64,000 bases of DNA from Sclerurus mexicanus. Its lineage: Eukaryota > Chordata > Aves > Passeriformes > Furnariidae. Positions 10,101-20,416 of the stretch are shown here, piece by piece (within the stretch, counting starts at the first letter, position 1; the number at the start of each line of letters is the position of its first letter). Position numbers and translations under genes: made by a program. The notes below the pieces were generated by a model. It had not been told where the DNA came from. It did not search any database and saw nothing but the letters and a program-made list of their open reading frames with translations. The stretch lies in NCBI GenBank assembly GCA_013396755.1, contig VWZF01000292.1, positions 227,394 to 291,393 on the forward strand, read 5' to 3'.

Positions 10101-12564
10101 AACCCAAGAAATTGTCTCTTTAGCAAAATCAACAATTACACATTTTTTCTAAGATGTGTGGCCTGTCAAGTGGCACTGCAAAGCTTTCTGCTTTGACAAG
10201 TGATTTAAAATAGAATGCATTAACTTCAAAATCTTTTGAAAGTAAGTCTGCAAAATTATTTTCCTATGGAAGACACACAGAAAATAATGCTTTAGATTCA
10301 GCATATGTAACGTCAACTGTATTTTCAAACCCTTAGGAGAGCAATTTTAGTTAGTTTGTTACAAACAACAGCAAAGGCTACAGTAGATGAAACTCAATGG
10401 GACAGCAAAGACATTACTGTAATAAGTCAACCATTTGCTGTATAAACAAATCTTCCATGGAACCCGTTCATCTGGCTGAGACTGCTAACACACAGTAAGA
10501 CATTTCCTTTCTGTGTGTCCAGAAGAGTATCTGCCCTACTGTATCAGCTGTTAGGCTACAGGAATGGTGTTCAACCAGTAGAACGGGTATTTCAATCTGT
10601 CCAGTCTTGTCTGTTCCTCAACAGAGCAACATTCTGGGGGACCTGCTGCCTCCCTCCTGCATGGTTAGACACAGCAGTTCTCCCAAAAACCAGCACATCC
10701 AGATAATGCCTCCAGGTGACTCAAAACGTGACTCTCCCAAGTGTTTTTTTGAGGTTTTGATTATGGTTGGTCTACAGCATATTGCTACCTGGATTCTCCA
10801 GAAAGACTAATCAGGAGCTTAGGCATTCACAACTTGGTGTTCTGATGACTCTTACAGTAGCAGTTTTACACTTTATCCTTGCTGCAATTTTTTCACTTTT
10901 AAGACAAATCATACTGGAGGAGGAAGAGACTTTTATCTAAAGGCATGTCCCTTTTATATGTGTGCAGAAATCACTGAAGTATTTTAGTACCTGTGCATAT
11001 GCACTTCATATAGCATTGGTTAAACTCTCATCAGTTTACTGAGGTACCAGGTTATTAAAACAATTATATTAATGGTACAACTGAAATAACAGATTGGAGC
11101 AGCAGCTCTGCCACAATGGTAAGGTTTTAAAAGTATCCAGTTGGCAAGCAATAACACAGCTCTTCATTTTTGAAATACGATCTCCAACGTGACCAGGGCG
11201 TGCTTTTTACCAATGACACAAAAGTCATTCGCATTCAGTTGGATCTCCCTGAAAGTGTCAGTTTACAGAGGTGAAGAATGGCCAGAGCTTTAAACTTCCC
11301 CTAGGATTCCTTCCCCCAGAGCTTGCTTGTGCCTTGGTCTTTAAGACATACTGCCAAAGGGCATTCACACAGCACTTTATTCTACCAGTGCCTGGTCAAA
11401 TCCAGACTTTTCTTTTAGCAGTGCTGCTCCTGTTCTAGTCACCAAAAAAAGTGGCAACAGCAGTGTTATCTGCCCAGTGATGCCCACTTCAAAACTACAG
11501 GGGAAGTACTGCACATAAAAGAAGAAAGAGGGAGGGACAAGAAACATTTGGATAGGGAAAAAGATACCCAAAAACTAGAAGACACAAGACAAAGGAACAC
11601 GGATCAATATTTGGCAGCAACACTGAGAAAGAAAAAAAAAATAACTTCAACAAGAAAAGTCAACCCATAAAATCACACAGCCCTTTCAAAAGCCTCCAAA
11701 GGTAACTGTGATTCCGGTCATCCAGGACAATTTTTCTTTCATGCTGCTGCTGTACTGTCAGTGACTTCATCAGCTGAAGTGTCACACTGAAAGGTCCCAA
11801 GCCTGCTGATGCCTCAGAGGCACCAGAACAGTGATGCTGTACCGCATCCTTGTCCCGTCACCCTTCTACTGTTTAAACGTGACCCCCATCTGAACTGCAC
11901 TCCTAAGATGTACTGTGCCGAGCCCGTCGATGCTCCGTAACCCACAAGGAAATCGCTTTCGCGGCACCTGGCGGGCCAGGTGTGCAGGGACACTGCGGGC
12001 CCCGCCGCGTTTCAGGGCCGGCTCTGCGCGTCCGACCCGGCCCCGCGCCGCGCCGAGGCCTCGCCGCGCTCCCGAGGCCTCCCTTCGGGATGCCGGGAGC
12101 CCCCCACCGANNNNNNNNNNNNNNNNNNNNNNNNNNNNNNNNNNNNNNNNNNNNNNNNNNNNNNNNNNNNNNNNNNNNNNNNNNNNNNNNNNNNNNNNNN
12201 NNNNNNNNNNNNNNNNNNNNNNNNNNNNNNNNNNNNNNNNNNNNNNNNNNNNNNNNNNNNNNNNNNNNNNNNNNNNNNNNNNNNNNNNNNNNNNNNNNNN
12301 NNNNNNNNNNNNNNNNNNNNNNNNNNNNNNNNNNNNNNNNNNNNNNNNNNNNNNNNNNNNNNNNNNNNNNNNNNNNNNNNNNNNNNNNNNNNNNNNNNNN
12401 NNNNNNNNNNNNNNNNNNNNNNNNNNNNNNNNNNNNNNNNNNNNNNNNNNNNNNNNNNNNNNNNNNNNNNNNNNNNNNNNNNNNNNNNNNNNNNNNNNNN
12501 NNNNNNNNNNNNNNNNNNNNNNNNNNNNNNNNNNNNNNNNNNNNNNNNNNNNNNNNNNNNNNNN
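6924..12564 (-). CDS. TMED7: TMED7, transmembrane p24 trafficking protein 7 (partial: exon 1 in gap)
   Basis: TMED7 is a type I membrane protein of the p24 family (gamma subfamily). It cycles between ER and Golgi and takes part in cargo selection and in COPI/COPII vesicle formation. Two coding exons are readable, 9845-10090 and 6924-7160, joined in phase 0 across a GT-AG intron. They give 160 residues: most of the lumenal GOLD domain, the coiled-coil/stalk, one transmembrane helix and a short cytosolic tail ending RTTTTRVGS. The mammalian protein is about 224 residues. The missing N-terminus (signal peptide and first GOLD strands, roughly 64 residues) therefore belongs to exon 1, which is not readable and should lie in the sequencing gap 12111-12564 within the CpG-rich promoter area. 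The C-terminal tail distinguishes it from TMED1, TMED3 and TMED5. No frameshift or premature stop is seen. Confidence 0.9.
8311..8895 (+). mobile_element. Solo LTR, ERVL-like, with 5-bp target site duplication
   Basis: The element begins TGTGGTGGTTT and ends AAACCTCCACA, near-perfect inverted termini. It is flanked on both sides by the same five bases, aaaag (8306-8310 and 8896-8900). A TG...CA structure, 585-bp length and 5-bp duplication fit an ERVL (class III) solo LTR; its general sequence resembles avian LTRs of this type. A (TA)n stretch lies at about 8767-8784. No internal retroviral sequence is present. It sits in TMED7 intron 2, antisense to the gene. Confidence 0.8.
9408..9449. repeat. 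16-bp hairpin (inverted repeat) in TMED7 intron 2
   Basis: Arm 9408-9423 (AAACTCTTACTATTGT) pairs with 9434-9449 (ACAATAGTGAGAGTTT) across a 10-base loop. There is one non-Watson-Crick position, which is a G-U pair in plus-strand RNA and an A-C mismatch in minus-strand RNA. It may be a remnant of a small inverted-repeat transposon or a chance fold. Confidence 0.6.
9845..10090 (-). CDS. TMED7: TMED7 exon 2 (GOLD domain exon)
   Basis: An 82-codon, phase 0-0 exon between acceptor 'tttgctttcag' (AG at 10091-10092) and donor 'CAG|gtaaat' (GT at 9843-9844). It starts VITGGHYDVDCRLEDP and ends FPSENRVTALTQ. It covers the core GOLD beta-sandwich, including one of the two conserved disulfide cysteines (DVDCR) and the KFCFSNEFS segment. 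The N-glycosylation-type sequon NGT (in SRNGTYKF) is present. Frame and length match the expected family exon. Confidence 0.95.
11930..12564 (-). promoter_or_regulatory. TMED7: TMED7 CpG-island promoter / exon 1 region, mostly N gap
   Basis: GC content rises sharply from about 11930 to 12110, where the 454-base N gap (12111-12564) starts. The minus-strand reading of 11930-12110 shows no TMED7 N-terminal sequence and no plausible exon 1 donor. This part is probably the start of intron 1, and exon 1 lies in the gap. Gaps in GC-rich first exons are a common fault of short-read bird assemblies. Confidence 0.6.
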
Positions 12565-12574
12565 CAGTGTCGGC

Positions 12575-13005
12575 CTTCAGGGCTGCAGTGTGTAGGATCA
12601 CCGGCTCGTAGGATTCCAGCAAAGGGCTGGAATGGGCCTTAAAGAGCACCAGCCCCAGGGCAGGGCCATCTCCCACCACACCGGGTTGCTCACAGCCTTG
12701 TCCCGCCCGGCTGGAGCACTGCCAGGTCTGGGGCATCCACAGCCGCCCTGGGCAGCCTGTTCCAGTGACTCACCGCCCGCACAGCAGTAAATTTCGTCCT
12801 CTTAGCTAACCTGAGTTTCCCCTCTTTCAGCTGGCACCCTTTACTCCTTGGCCTGTCCCTGCAGCTCCCGAGGAAGGGACCCTCTCCAGCTTACCTGGAA
12901 GTGCCCTTCAGATACCGAAAGGTTGCTGTGAGGTCTCCACACAACCTTCCCTTCTCAGGACTGAACAGCCTCACCCTTCTCAGCCTTTCTCAATCGTTTT
13001 TACAG
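12575..13005 (-). mobile_element. CR1 LINE 3' fragment beside the TMED7 promoter
   Basis: The sequence reads as a CR1 3' end in reverse: 'ggctggaatgggccttaaag' near 12625, 'ggggcatccacagccgccct' near 12730, 'gggcagcctgttccagtg' near 12750, and a downstream RT-derived portion ending near 'ctgaacagcctcacccttct' at about 12960-12980. It is GC-richer and more diverged than other copies here. It abuts the gap, so it may overlap the upstream promoter region of TMED7. Confidence 0.85.
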
Positions 13006-16000
13006 ACTCAAGAAATCAAAGATAACCTACATCCTTATTATGTTAATGCTAAATTCTGTGGCAAATCAGGTGGAGTAGGAGCAAGAGAACTCAGGTCCAA
13101 TCCCCCAGGCAGGAGCATGAGCTGGTAGTGGGTTAGAGCTGATGACCCATTTTGCTGCCCTGGAAAAGGGGCTGAACCTGCACGAAGTACCTATTGCCAA
13201 AAGAGGTGCCACGCCGGGATTCTGTTTCGCAGTCCTCTAACCTTAAAGAGGGGAGGTTAGCTTGTGAAACCTGTGATTTTCATCCTCAGCACTGCACAAG
13301 AAACCTGGGCATCGGTTTGAGGACTGTGGATTTCACAGGACAGAGGTACCCAAAATTCACATGTTGAAGACTCTTGTTAAATTTTCAGGTGTGGATAAAA
13401 TGAGATTGCAGAAGCTTTACCAAGTACCCACCCCACCTCCAAGGCAGACATTATCCATCTACAATTAATCCTCACATATTTGATATTTTGACTTAAACAC
13501 ACTGTTTTAATTTTAGATTGCATTTAAGTGTTGGCTGATAGCTGAGACGGCTCAAATGAAGGTTATATGTGTGAGTCATATGATGCAGCTCCAACCAGCT
13601 TACTTAAACTGGTGACTACAGGTTTGTAGGACCTGTGTCACATAATCACCTTACCTTCTTCATGTGGCAAGAAATACACATTTCAGAAGGACTCACTCTG
13701 TGATTTTTGACAGCAACTGAAGTGATCCTGTACAGCTCCCAGCTTCCTAGTTCATTCTTTCCAGCTATTTTTTAAAGCCTCACTAAATGGGCAAAATGAA
13801 GCTTACCTAAAAAGTTACAATTGAAAATCTGTCACCAAATAATCAAACAACAAAACAGAAGGGGAAAGATGCAGAGTAGGCAAGAAAGGTGTCTGGTGAC
13901 ACCTGCAGAACAAGCGAAAACCTGGATGTCCCAACCCCCAAAATAAGTCAGCAAGAACAAAGGAGATCACATCCTTTTTTGGGGGGCTGGTGTCAGAGAG
14001 TATAAAGCATCAACTGAGTGAAGAAGCATGAAGCTCTCAGCCTGGTCACCCTGAACCTGGTGACTAAGGACCACCAAAGAGTGGAGCCATTGGCACCAAC
14101 TGCATGGCATGAACTCCAGTGCATTGTGTGCTTGCTGCTCATCTGGGATAGATTGGCTAAGGACTAATGGTTTTGTATATGTAGTGATCATGATAGTAGT
14201 CAAGTACTATCTATTAGCAACATGAACTGCTTATGAACTTCTTTTGCAGCTTGAAACTGGCTTGATTTGTTCCTTTCTTACACACCCTAGTCACAGCAAT
14301 ATCCAATTCCCTAAACAGTACATATAGCTATGTATTAATTTGTAATGCTACAGATTTGAGCATTTCTTTTTTAGGAGAACATGTTTTAGAAGTACTTGTT
14401 GATTTCATTATAGTTTTCATCAAATTAGCCAATTAATAATTGGTAATCCTTACAAGGAATAACAAAAACCAAAAAGGGTTAGGTTGCTGGTTCTGCTGTT
14501 ACTGTTGCCAGATTCTTCACAGTTTTCATTGTTCTGTCTCCACGTATAACCATTCTGTTTGTGAAATAAAAAAAAAATCACCTTTTCTTTATTATCTTAC
14601 TACCTAAGTAATATTTTAATGTTAAACTGAAAATACATTCCATAAGTAGATTTTAGAAGGAGTCGTATGAAGAGTTTTTCTTTTCTACTAGACAATCTGA
14701 CTAGGGTGAGACTCAGTTTCAGATGCTCTCAGCATAGTTCTTGCCTGAGAAAAATATTTATGATTTTTTTCTCTATTATGATAGAGTATTTACAAGTATA
14801 TTTCTGTTTTACAACTTTCCCAACACTTGCATGCATGTATATATATATATTTTTATTATCTTTTTTTCCTTGTATGTAAAGTTAGAACATAGTTCTCAGT
14901 CAAAGACTAGAAGAAAACAAGCATTCATTTTATTGTTACAGTGATTTGGCTTGTAAGTGTGTGCAGTCACTTTCCATCTGTGGACAATTAACACTGTCAA
15001 GCAGCAAGTGTTTCTCGCATGGACATAAATTAAAATTAAAACATGCTCTACGGAAGAATGCTGATGAACCATAGTGGTACAAGCAGTTCATTTTTTCAGA
15101 AACAGATGAAAGCAACTGCAGAAAGAGCAAAGAAACATGCAAAGGAGAAGAAATTCAGGTGTCTGTTTCTTCTCTGCTTAATAGCTGAGTCAAGTTTCAA
15201 ATCTTTTCTCTTGAGGTAGCTGGAGACCTTTTGCCCATATTACAGGTTGTAGATATGGATGCCATTTCAAACAGATAAAATGAGATCTTATGACTTGAGT
15301 AGTAAAACAGAAAAAGCTGGTTTTCACCTTTACAGTCCTTTAATATGCAGTCCTCCTACCAGAAGTTTTCAAAAGTGTTTTCATAAAAATTCATTAATCA
15401 GTGTGGTCATCATATTTTCCCAGAAATCTAGTTTTGTGTAGCAGTTAAAAAATACTCTTTAAAATTTTAATTTAATTCTCCAAGTACATTCCACCACAGG
15501 CTTTATCTTGATACTCAAACTGGCTTATGTGGTATAGCTTCACCATTTTAAGTACCTCAACTTTAAATGTCTTTGCTTTGAGCTTTCTTTGATACATTTA
15601 TGTAAATAATAAACCCTGATCTACCAAGGTGTAAAGATACGAATTCCTCTTTACTTGGCAGAACAGTTCTCCATTTTGGATAGGTTAAAATTACTAAAAT
15701 AAACCATTTGGGTTATAATACAAATTAATCTTCCTTTTCATTGTCCTTCATACATTTAGAAGCAGCCTTGAACAACTTTGGCACCTGTATAAAGCACTTG
15801 AAGGGCAGTCAAATATACTAACACAGTTTCATCACACAGTTTCAGTGTGATTTGTGCAAAGTCATGCTGTGGAGGAAAAAATCACCAGACCTTAAAACTG
15901 CTTGAATTTAGCCTTTTTTTTCCAAGGTTCAGCAAATTTTCTAACCTCTGTTCTCATGTTTTCAAAACAGCAGTGAGCAAGAAATGAGCTTGTTTGAGTC

Positions 16001-16440
16001 TAAAAAGTCAGTGCCGTACTGTTTATGCTTGTGTTAGTTGATTACATAAAAAGCCAAAATGCATCCAAACCGAACACAAGGAGAAAATAACCCATTCAAG
16101 TAAATGATTCAAATGAAACTCACATTTAGGTGCACTCAAGCATCTAGCATACTTCCACACATGCACCTTCACAGAGGAGGGCTAACAGTTGCTGCAGTGC
16201 AGGGAGTTGGCCAAAATTGAATCAGAAGAAGGGAGATTATTGGGAAAGTTGTGAGCCTTGTTACCTTCTGAAATACCCTGCACTGTTGCAGGGTCAGTCC
16301 TAAGCCTTATCGACAAGAAGATTTTGTGAACCTTTATTCGTAAAAACACAGTTCTTTGCTTTTTCAACATCTTTTTGAAATACATTTGTAAGTAAGAAGG
16401 TCAGATGGATAAGAATTTGTTTCAAAATGTCAGTTCCATT
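13006..16440. other. Intergenic sequence, no gene seen
   Basis: AT-rich single-copy-looking sequence. The open frames are short and unlike known proteins. A short (TA)n stretch occurs near 14838-14850. Confidence 0.6.
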
Positions 16441-16446
16441 GTGGTT

Positions 16447-16580
16447 TAGGTTTTTTAGGGGGGAGGATTTGGTTTTGTTGTTGTTGTTTTGGAAGGTTTC
16501 TGTTTGTTTGGTCGGTTTTTGGCTGGGGATTTTGTTTGTTTGTTTTGTTTTGTTTTATTTTGGGTTGGTCCTTTTTTTTT
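16447..16580. repeat. G/T-rich low-complexity tract
   Basis: Long runs of T broken by G and GG, with TTTG repeats and a terminal T run at about 16570-16582. It lies just before a CR1 copy and gives long but meaningless open frames on both strands. Confidence 0.75.
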
Positions 16581-16705
16581 TTTCTTCCCCGGGGTGAGCT
16601 GCCCGTGTTGCACGCCCGAGACGGGACCTGCGTGGAGACAGACCTTCTGCTCGTCCTGTAACACACAAGAGGGAGCTCTTGGTCACTTGGTCACCACAAC
16701 TTCCA

Positions 16706-17000
16706 TAGAACCATAGGACGGTTTTGGTTGGAAGGCACATTTAAAGGTCATCTAATCCAACCCCCCTGCATTAAGCAGGAACATCATCAACTAAATCAGG
16801 TTGCTCAGGGCCATGTCTGACTTGTTCTTGAGTGTTTTCAGGGGTGGGGCACCTCCCATTTCTTTGGGCAACCTGTGCCAGTGTTTCACCAACCTCACTG
16901 TAAAAATCTTCCTTATTTATAATCTAAACCTACCCTCTTTTGGCTTAAAATCTTCAACCCTTTCTTTGGCTCTTCTCAGTTTTTGTTTAAAGTATATTAC
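16706..17000 (-). mobile_element. CR1 LINE 3' fragment
   Basis: It starts with the reversed CR1 tail (catagaaccataggacggtt), followed by 'ggttggaaggcacatttaaag', 'catctaatccaaccccc' and 'gggcaacctgtgccagtgtt'. It is 5'-truncated and strongly diverged toward its far end. Orientation is minus. Confidence 0.85.
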
Positions 17001-17743
17001 ATACCTAACCTTTCCTTGCTTTCAAATTAACTGTTTCAATGCAGTGATAAATGGACATTAGAAAGCTAAAAAGATTTGAAGTAAAATAGTGACAATCTCG
17101 ACCACACATAATGTAGCCATAGCTCAACAGAATGAGCTACAACACCCAAGGCTTATGTGTTGGTCAGACTTACAGTTCAGCAGTGAAAGCTGCACACCAC
17201 TTCAGGTACCAGAACTCTCCAGCAGTGAGGCTTACAAGCAGCTGTGTTCTGAGCAGGGAGCTGCAAAAGCTGCTCCATGGGAAATGAAGAAATGTTACTC
17301 CATGGGAAATGCTTGTTGTTTCTGTGTTCTGACATTTGTGGCAAATGTAACCTTCTCTCAGCAATCTCATCTTTGGTTCACACTAACAGCTCCCAGTCCT
17401 CTCCAGAGACAGGTGGCTTCACCAGCCTTGTTACACAGCATACAAGTGCTGGGGTGAGACAATAGGACCATCCCCATTAATCCAGTTTCATTAGGACTTG
17501 GAGTGCTCAGGATGTGTGAAAGAACAGCTCCTGTTTATTCTCTGTCTAAATCGGGACTTCAGAGTACTGTGTAAAGGGGACAGATCTGAGGAAGGACTTT
17601 AAAACCTCAGGAAGAAACTGACAGTGAAAGGCTGGCTGCACTGAAGTAGATAGGAAACTCAAAGGGTGTCCTGACCAGGTTTGAAGGGAAGAATTTCAAG
17701 ATTCTAGTCATCCTTCCCAAAGCACTCCTCCCAGTGTCTCACC
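17001..17743. other. Intergenic sequence, no gene seen
   Basis: Frames such as 17089-17457 (+) are unlike known proteins and lack splice or promoter context. Confidence 0.5.
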
Positions 17744-17772
17744 TTTTGGTTTGGTTTGGTTTGGTTTTTTTC
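17744..17772. repeat. (TTTGG)n microsatellite
   Basis: Four to five TTTGG units followed by a T run. Confidence 0.8.
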
Positions 17773-17899
17773 TTCCAGTCATGGCTGAATTTTGATAATC
17801 CTATTACACTTTACTTCATGAGAGAAAGACTTGTTCTTTCATATATGGACTTTTGTTCACTTAGATTTATGGTGCTTACAATATGTTATAAAACATTCA

Positions 17900-18468
17900 C
17901 GTGGATTTTGGCTGTGGTGGAGTTAATTTTCTTTACTGCAGCTAATATGGGGGTGGGTTTTGGACTTGTCCTGGAAACTGTGTTGGTAACTCAGGAATGT
18001 TTTACTTACTGCTGAGCCTTTTCTGCTCCTCACCACACCCCAGCAGTGAGTGGGCTGAGGGTGCACAAGGAGCTGTGAAGGGGGCATGGCTGGGACAGCT
18101 GACCCCAACTGACCCAAAGTATATTCCATAACATATGGCATTGTGCTCAGCATGCAAAGCTGTGGGAAAAAGGAAGAGAGGAGCATTTGAAGAGATGGCA
18201 TTTGTATTTCCAAGTCACCTTTATGTACGATGAAGCCTGGCTTTCCTGGAGATGGCTGAACACCTGCCTGCCCATGGGAAGGAGTGAGCTATTTCCTTGT
18301 TTTGCTTTGCTTGCACGTGTGGTTTTTCCTTTGCATATTAGATTATCTGTGTCTCAAGCCACAAGTTTCCTCACTTTTACACTTCCAATTCTCTCCCTCA
18401 TCCCACTGCAGGGGAGTGAGCAAGTGGCTGCATGGGGCTGAGTGGCCACTTGGGGTTTAACCCTGACA
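17900..18468 (+). mobile_element. Degenerate solo LTR, avian ERVL type
   Basis: The stretch follows an abundant avian ERVL LTR from end to end. It has a 5' part with 'ggagttaattttctt', a middle part with 'cagctgaccccaactgaccc' and 'tattccataacatatggcat', then 'tcctggagatggctgaacac' and 'tgcctgcccatgggaagg'. The 3' part has 'ttcctcacttttacacttcc' and ends 'ggggtttaaccctgaca'. The TATA-like motif expected before the transcription start is changed to 'catgcaaagc'. No internal retroviral sequence is adjacent and no clear target duplication is readable, so edges are approximate. Family recognition is from memory of the LTR pattern. Confidence 0.75.
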
Positions 18469-19587
18469 ATGTTTAATAACTTACTGTCTTTACACCTATA
18501 TGTAGTTTGTCTTATAAAATACATCATTGTCTATACACTAACTGTTTAAAGCATTTAAGCAATATTGTAGCTTCATAGTAGTGGACATGTTTTAAAAGAC
18601 CAAGAATGCTGTCATGAGAAAAATAATTCTATATGTTTTATATATTCATCTTCAAAAAGACAAGCAGGGTAGATGAAGAGGAGGATTTGCCTTCCATGTC
18701 AATGACCAGCTAGATGCAAGGAGCTCTGCCTGGAGATGGATGAGAAGTCAGCTGAGAATTTATGGATCAGGATTAAAGGAAGGGCAGGGACAGGTGACTT
18801 GAGTCATCTATAGACTTACAGGAGCCACCTCATGTTCACAAGCCCTGCGCCTCATGGGGGACTTCAACCACCCTGATATCAGCTGGAAGGACAACACAAC
18901 AGGGAATTAAGCAACGCAGAAGGTTCCTGGAATGCCTTCATGATAATTTTTTTCTCTAAGATAGAGAAGCCAACAAGGAGAGTTGCTGTACTGGACCTTG
19001 TTCTCATGAACAAGGAGGGGCTGGTGGGGGATGTGAAGCTCAAGGACAGCCTTGGCTGCAGTGACCATGAGATGGTGGAATTTGAAATCCTTAGGGCAGC
19101 AAGAAGGGAGCGGAGCAAGCTCACTACCCTGGACTTCAGGTGAATTGGATAGGCCTCTTCAGACATCTGCTTAGTCGAGTGCCATGGCATGAAGCCTGAA
19201 AGGAAGAAGGTTCCAGGAAAATTGGCTAATATTCAAGGATCATCTCCTTCAGGCTCAGGGATGATGCATCCCAGTGAAGAGGAAGTCAGTCAAAAGTATC
19301 AGGAGGCCTACATGGATGAATGTGGAGCTCCTGGACAAATTCAAACACAGAAAGGAAGCCTACAGGGAGTGGGAGCAGGAACAGGTAGCCTGGGAGGAAT
19401 ACACATGGATTGTCCAAGTATCCAAGGATTAGAATAGAAAAGTTAAATTGCTGATAGAATTAGATCTAACTAGGAACAGCAAGGAAAACTGGTGATAAAA
19501 GAAAGACTAAGAAAAATGCGAGCCCTCTCAGGGTGGATATAGAAGACTTGGTTACTTGGGATATGGAGAAGGCTGAGGTACTCAATG

Positions 19588-20147
19588 CCTTTTTTGCCTC
19601 TTTCTTTACCAGTAAGTTCTTCAGTCACACCTCCCAAGTTGCAGAAGGTGAAGACAAGGGTTGAAAGAATGAGTAACTACGCTCTGTAGGAGAAGATCAG
19701 GTTCAAGAACATCTAAGGAACCTCAGGGTGCACAAGTCCATGGGACCCAGTGAGATACTTGTGTGGGTCCTGTGGGAACTGGTGAAGGAAGTAGCTAAGC
19801 CACTATCTGTCATATTTGAGAAGTCATGGCAGTCCAGTGAAGTTCCCATTAACTGGAAAAGGTAAACATAACCCCTGTTTTTACAAAGGGAAGTAAGGAA
19901 GTAAGGGAAGTAAGGAAGATCCAGGGAACTGCAGATCACTCAGTCTCACCTCAGTGCCTGGCAAAACCATGGAGGTGATCCTCCTGGAAACTAGACTAAG
20001 GCACATAGAAAATATGGAGGTGATTGGCGACAAACCTCACTGACGGCAAATCATGCCTGACAAATTTGGTGGCCTTCTCTGAAAGGATTACAGAGGTTGT
20101 AGATGAGGGAAGAGTGACTGATCTCACCTACCTGGACTTGTGCAAAG
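19588..20147 (+). repeat. First copy of segment duplicated inside the CR1 (matches 20418-20977)
   Basis: The offset is 830 bases. From 19588 to about 20032 the two copies look identical. From 20033 to 20147 they differ at roughly one base in eight to ten. The copy ends at a single N (20148). Confidence 0.85.
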
Positions 20148-20148
20148 N

Positions 20149-20416
20149 AGAATTACAGAGGCTGTGGATGAGGGAATAGTGACTGATCTCATCTACCTGG
20201 ATTTGTGCAAAGCATTTGACACCGTCCCACGCAACATCCTTGTCTCTAAACTAGGGAGACATGGATTTGACATCTGGACCACTCAATAGATATGGAAATA
20301 ACTGGAAGGTCACTCTCAGAGAGTTGTGGCAACTCCATGTCCAAGGGGAAACCACTGATGAGCGACTTCCTCGGAGAACATTTGGACTTGTGCTGCTTAA
20401 CATCTTTGTCAGTGAC
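20149..20416 (+). repeat. Second CR1 segment repeated at 20914-21181
   Basis: The offset is 765 bases. I count about three differences over 268 bases. It is bounded by single Ns at 20148 and 20417. Confidence 0.85.

Noticed and set aside
9777..10123. Two overlapping plus-strand frames of about 100 residues
   Set aside because: Shadows of TMED7 exon 2, which is on the minus strand.
11903..12736. Long open frames spanning the N gap on both strands
   Set aside because: Their length comes from undetermined bases; the flanking parts show no TMED7 or other protein similarity.
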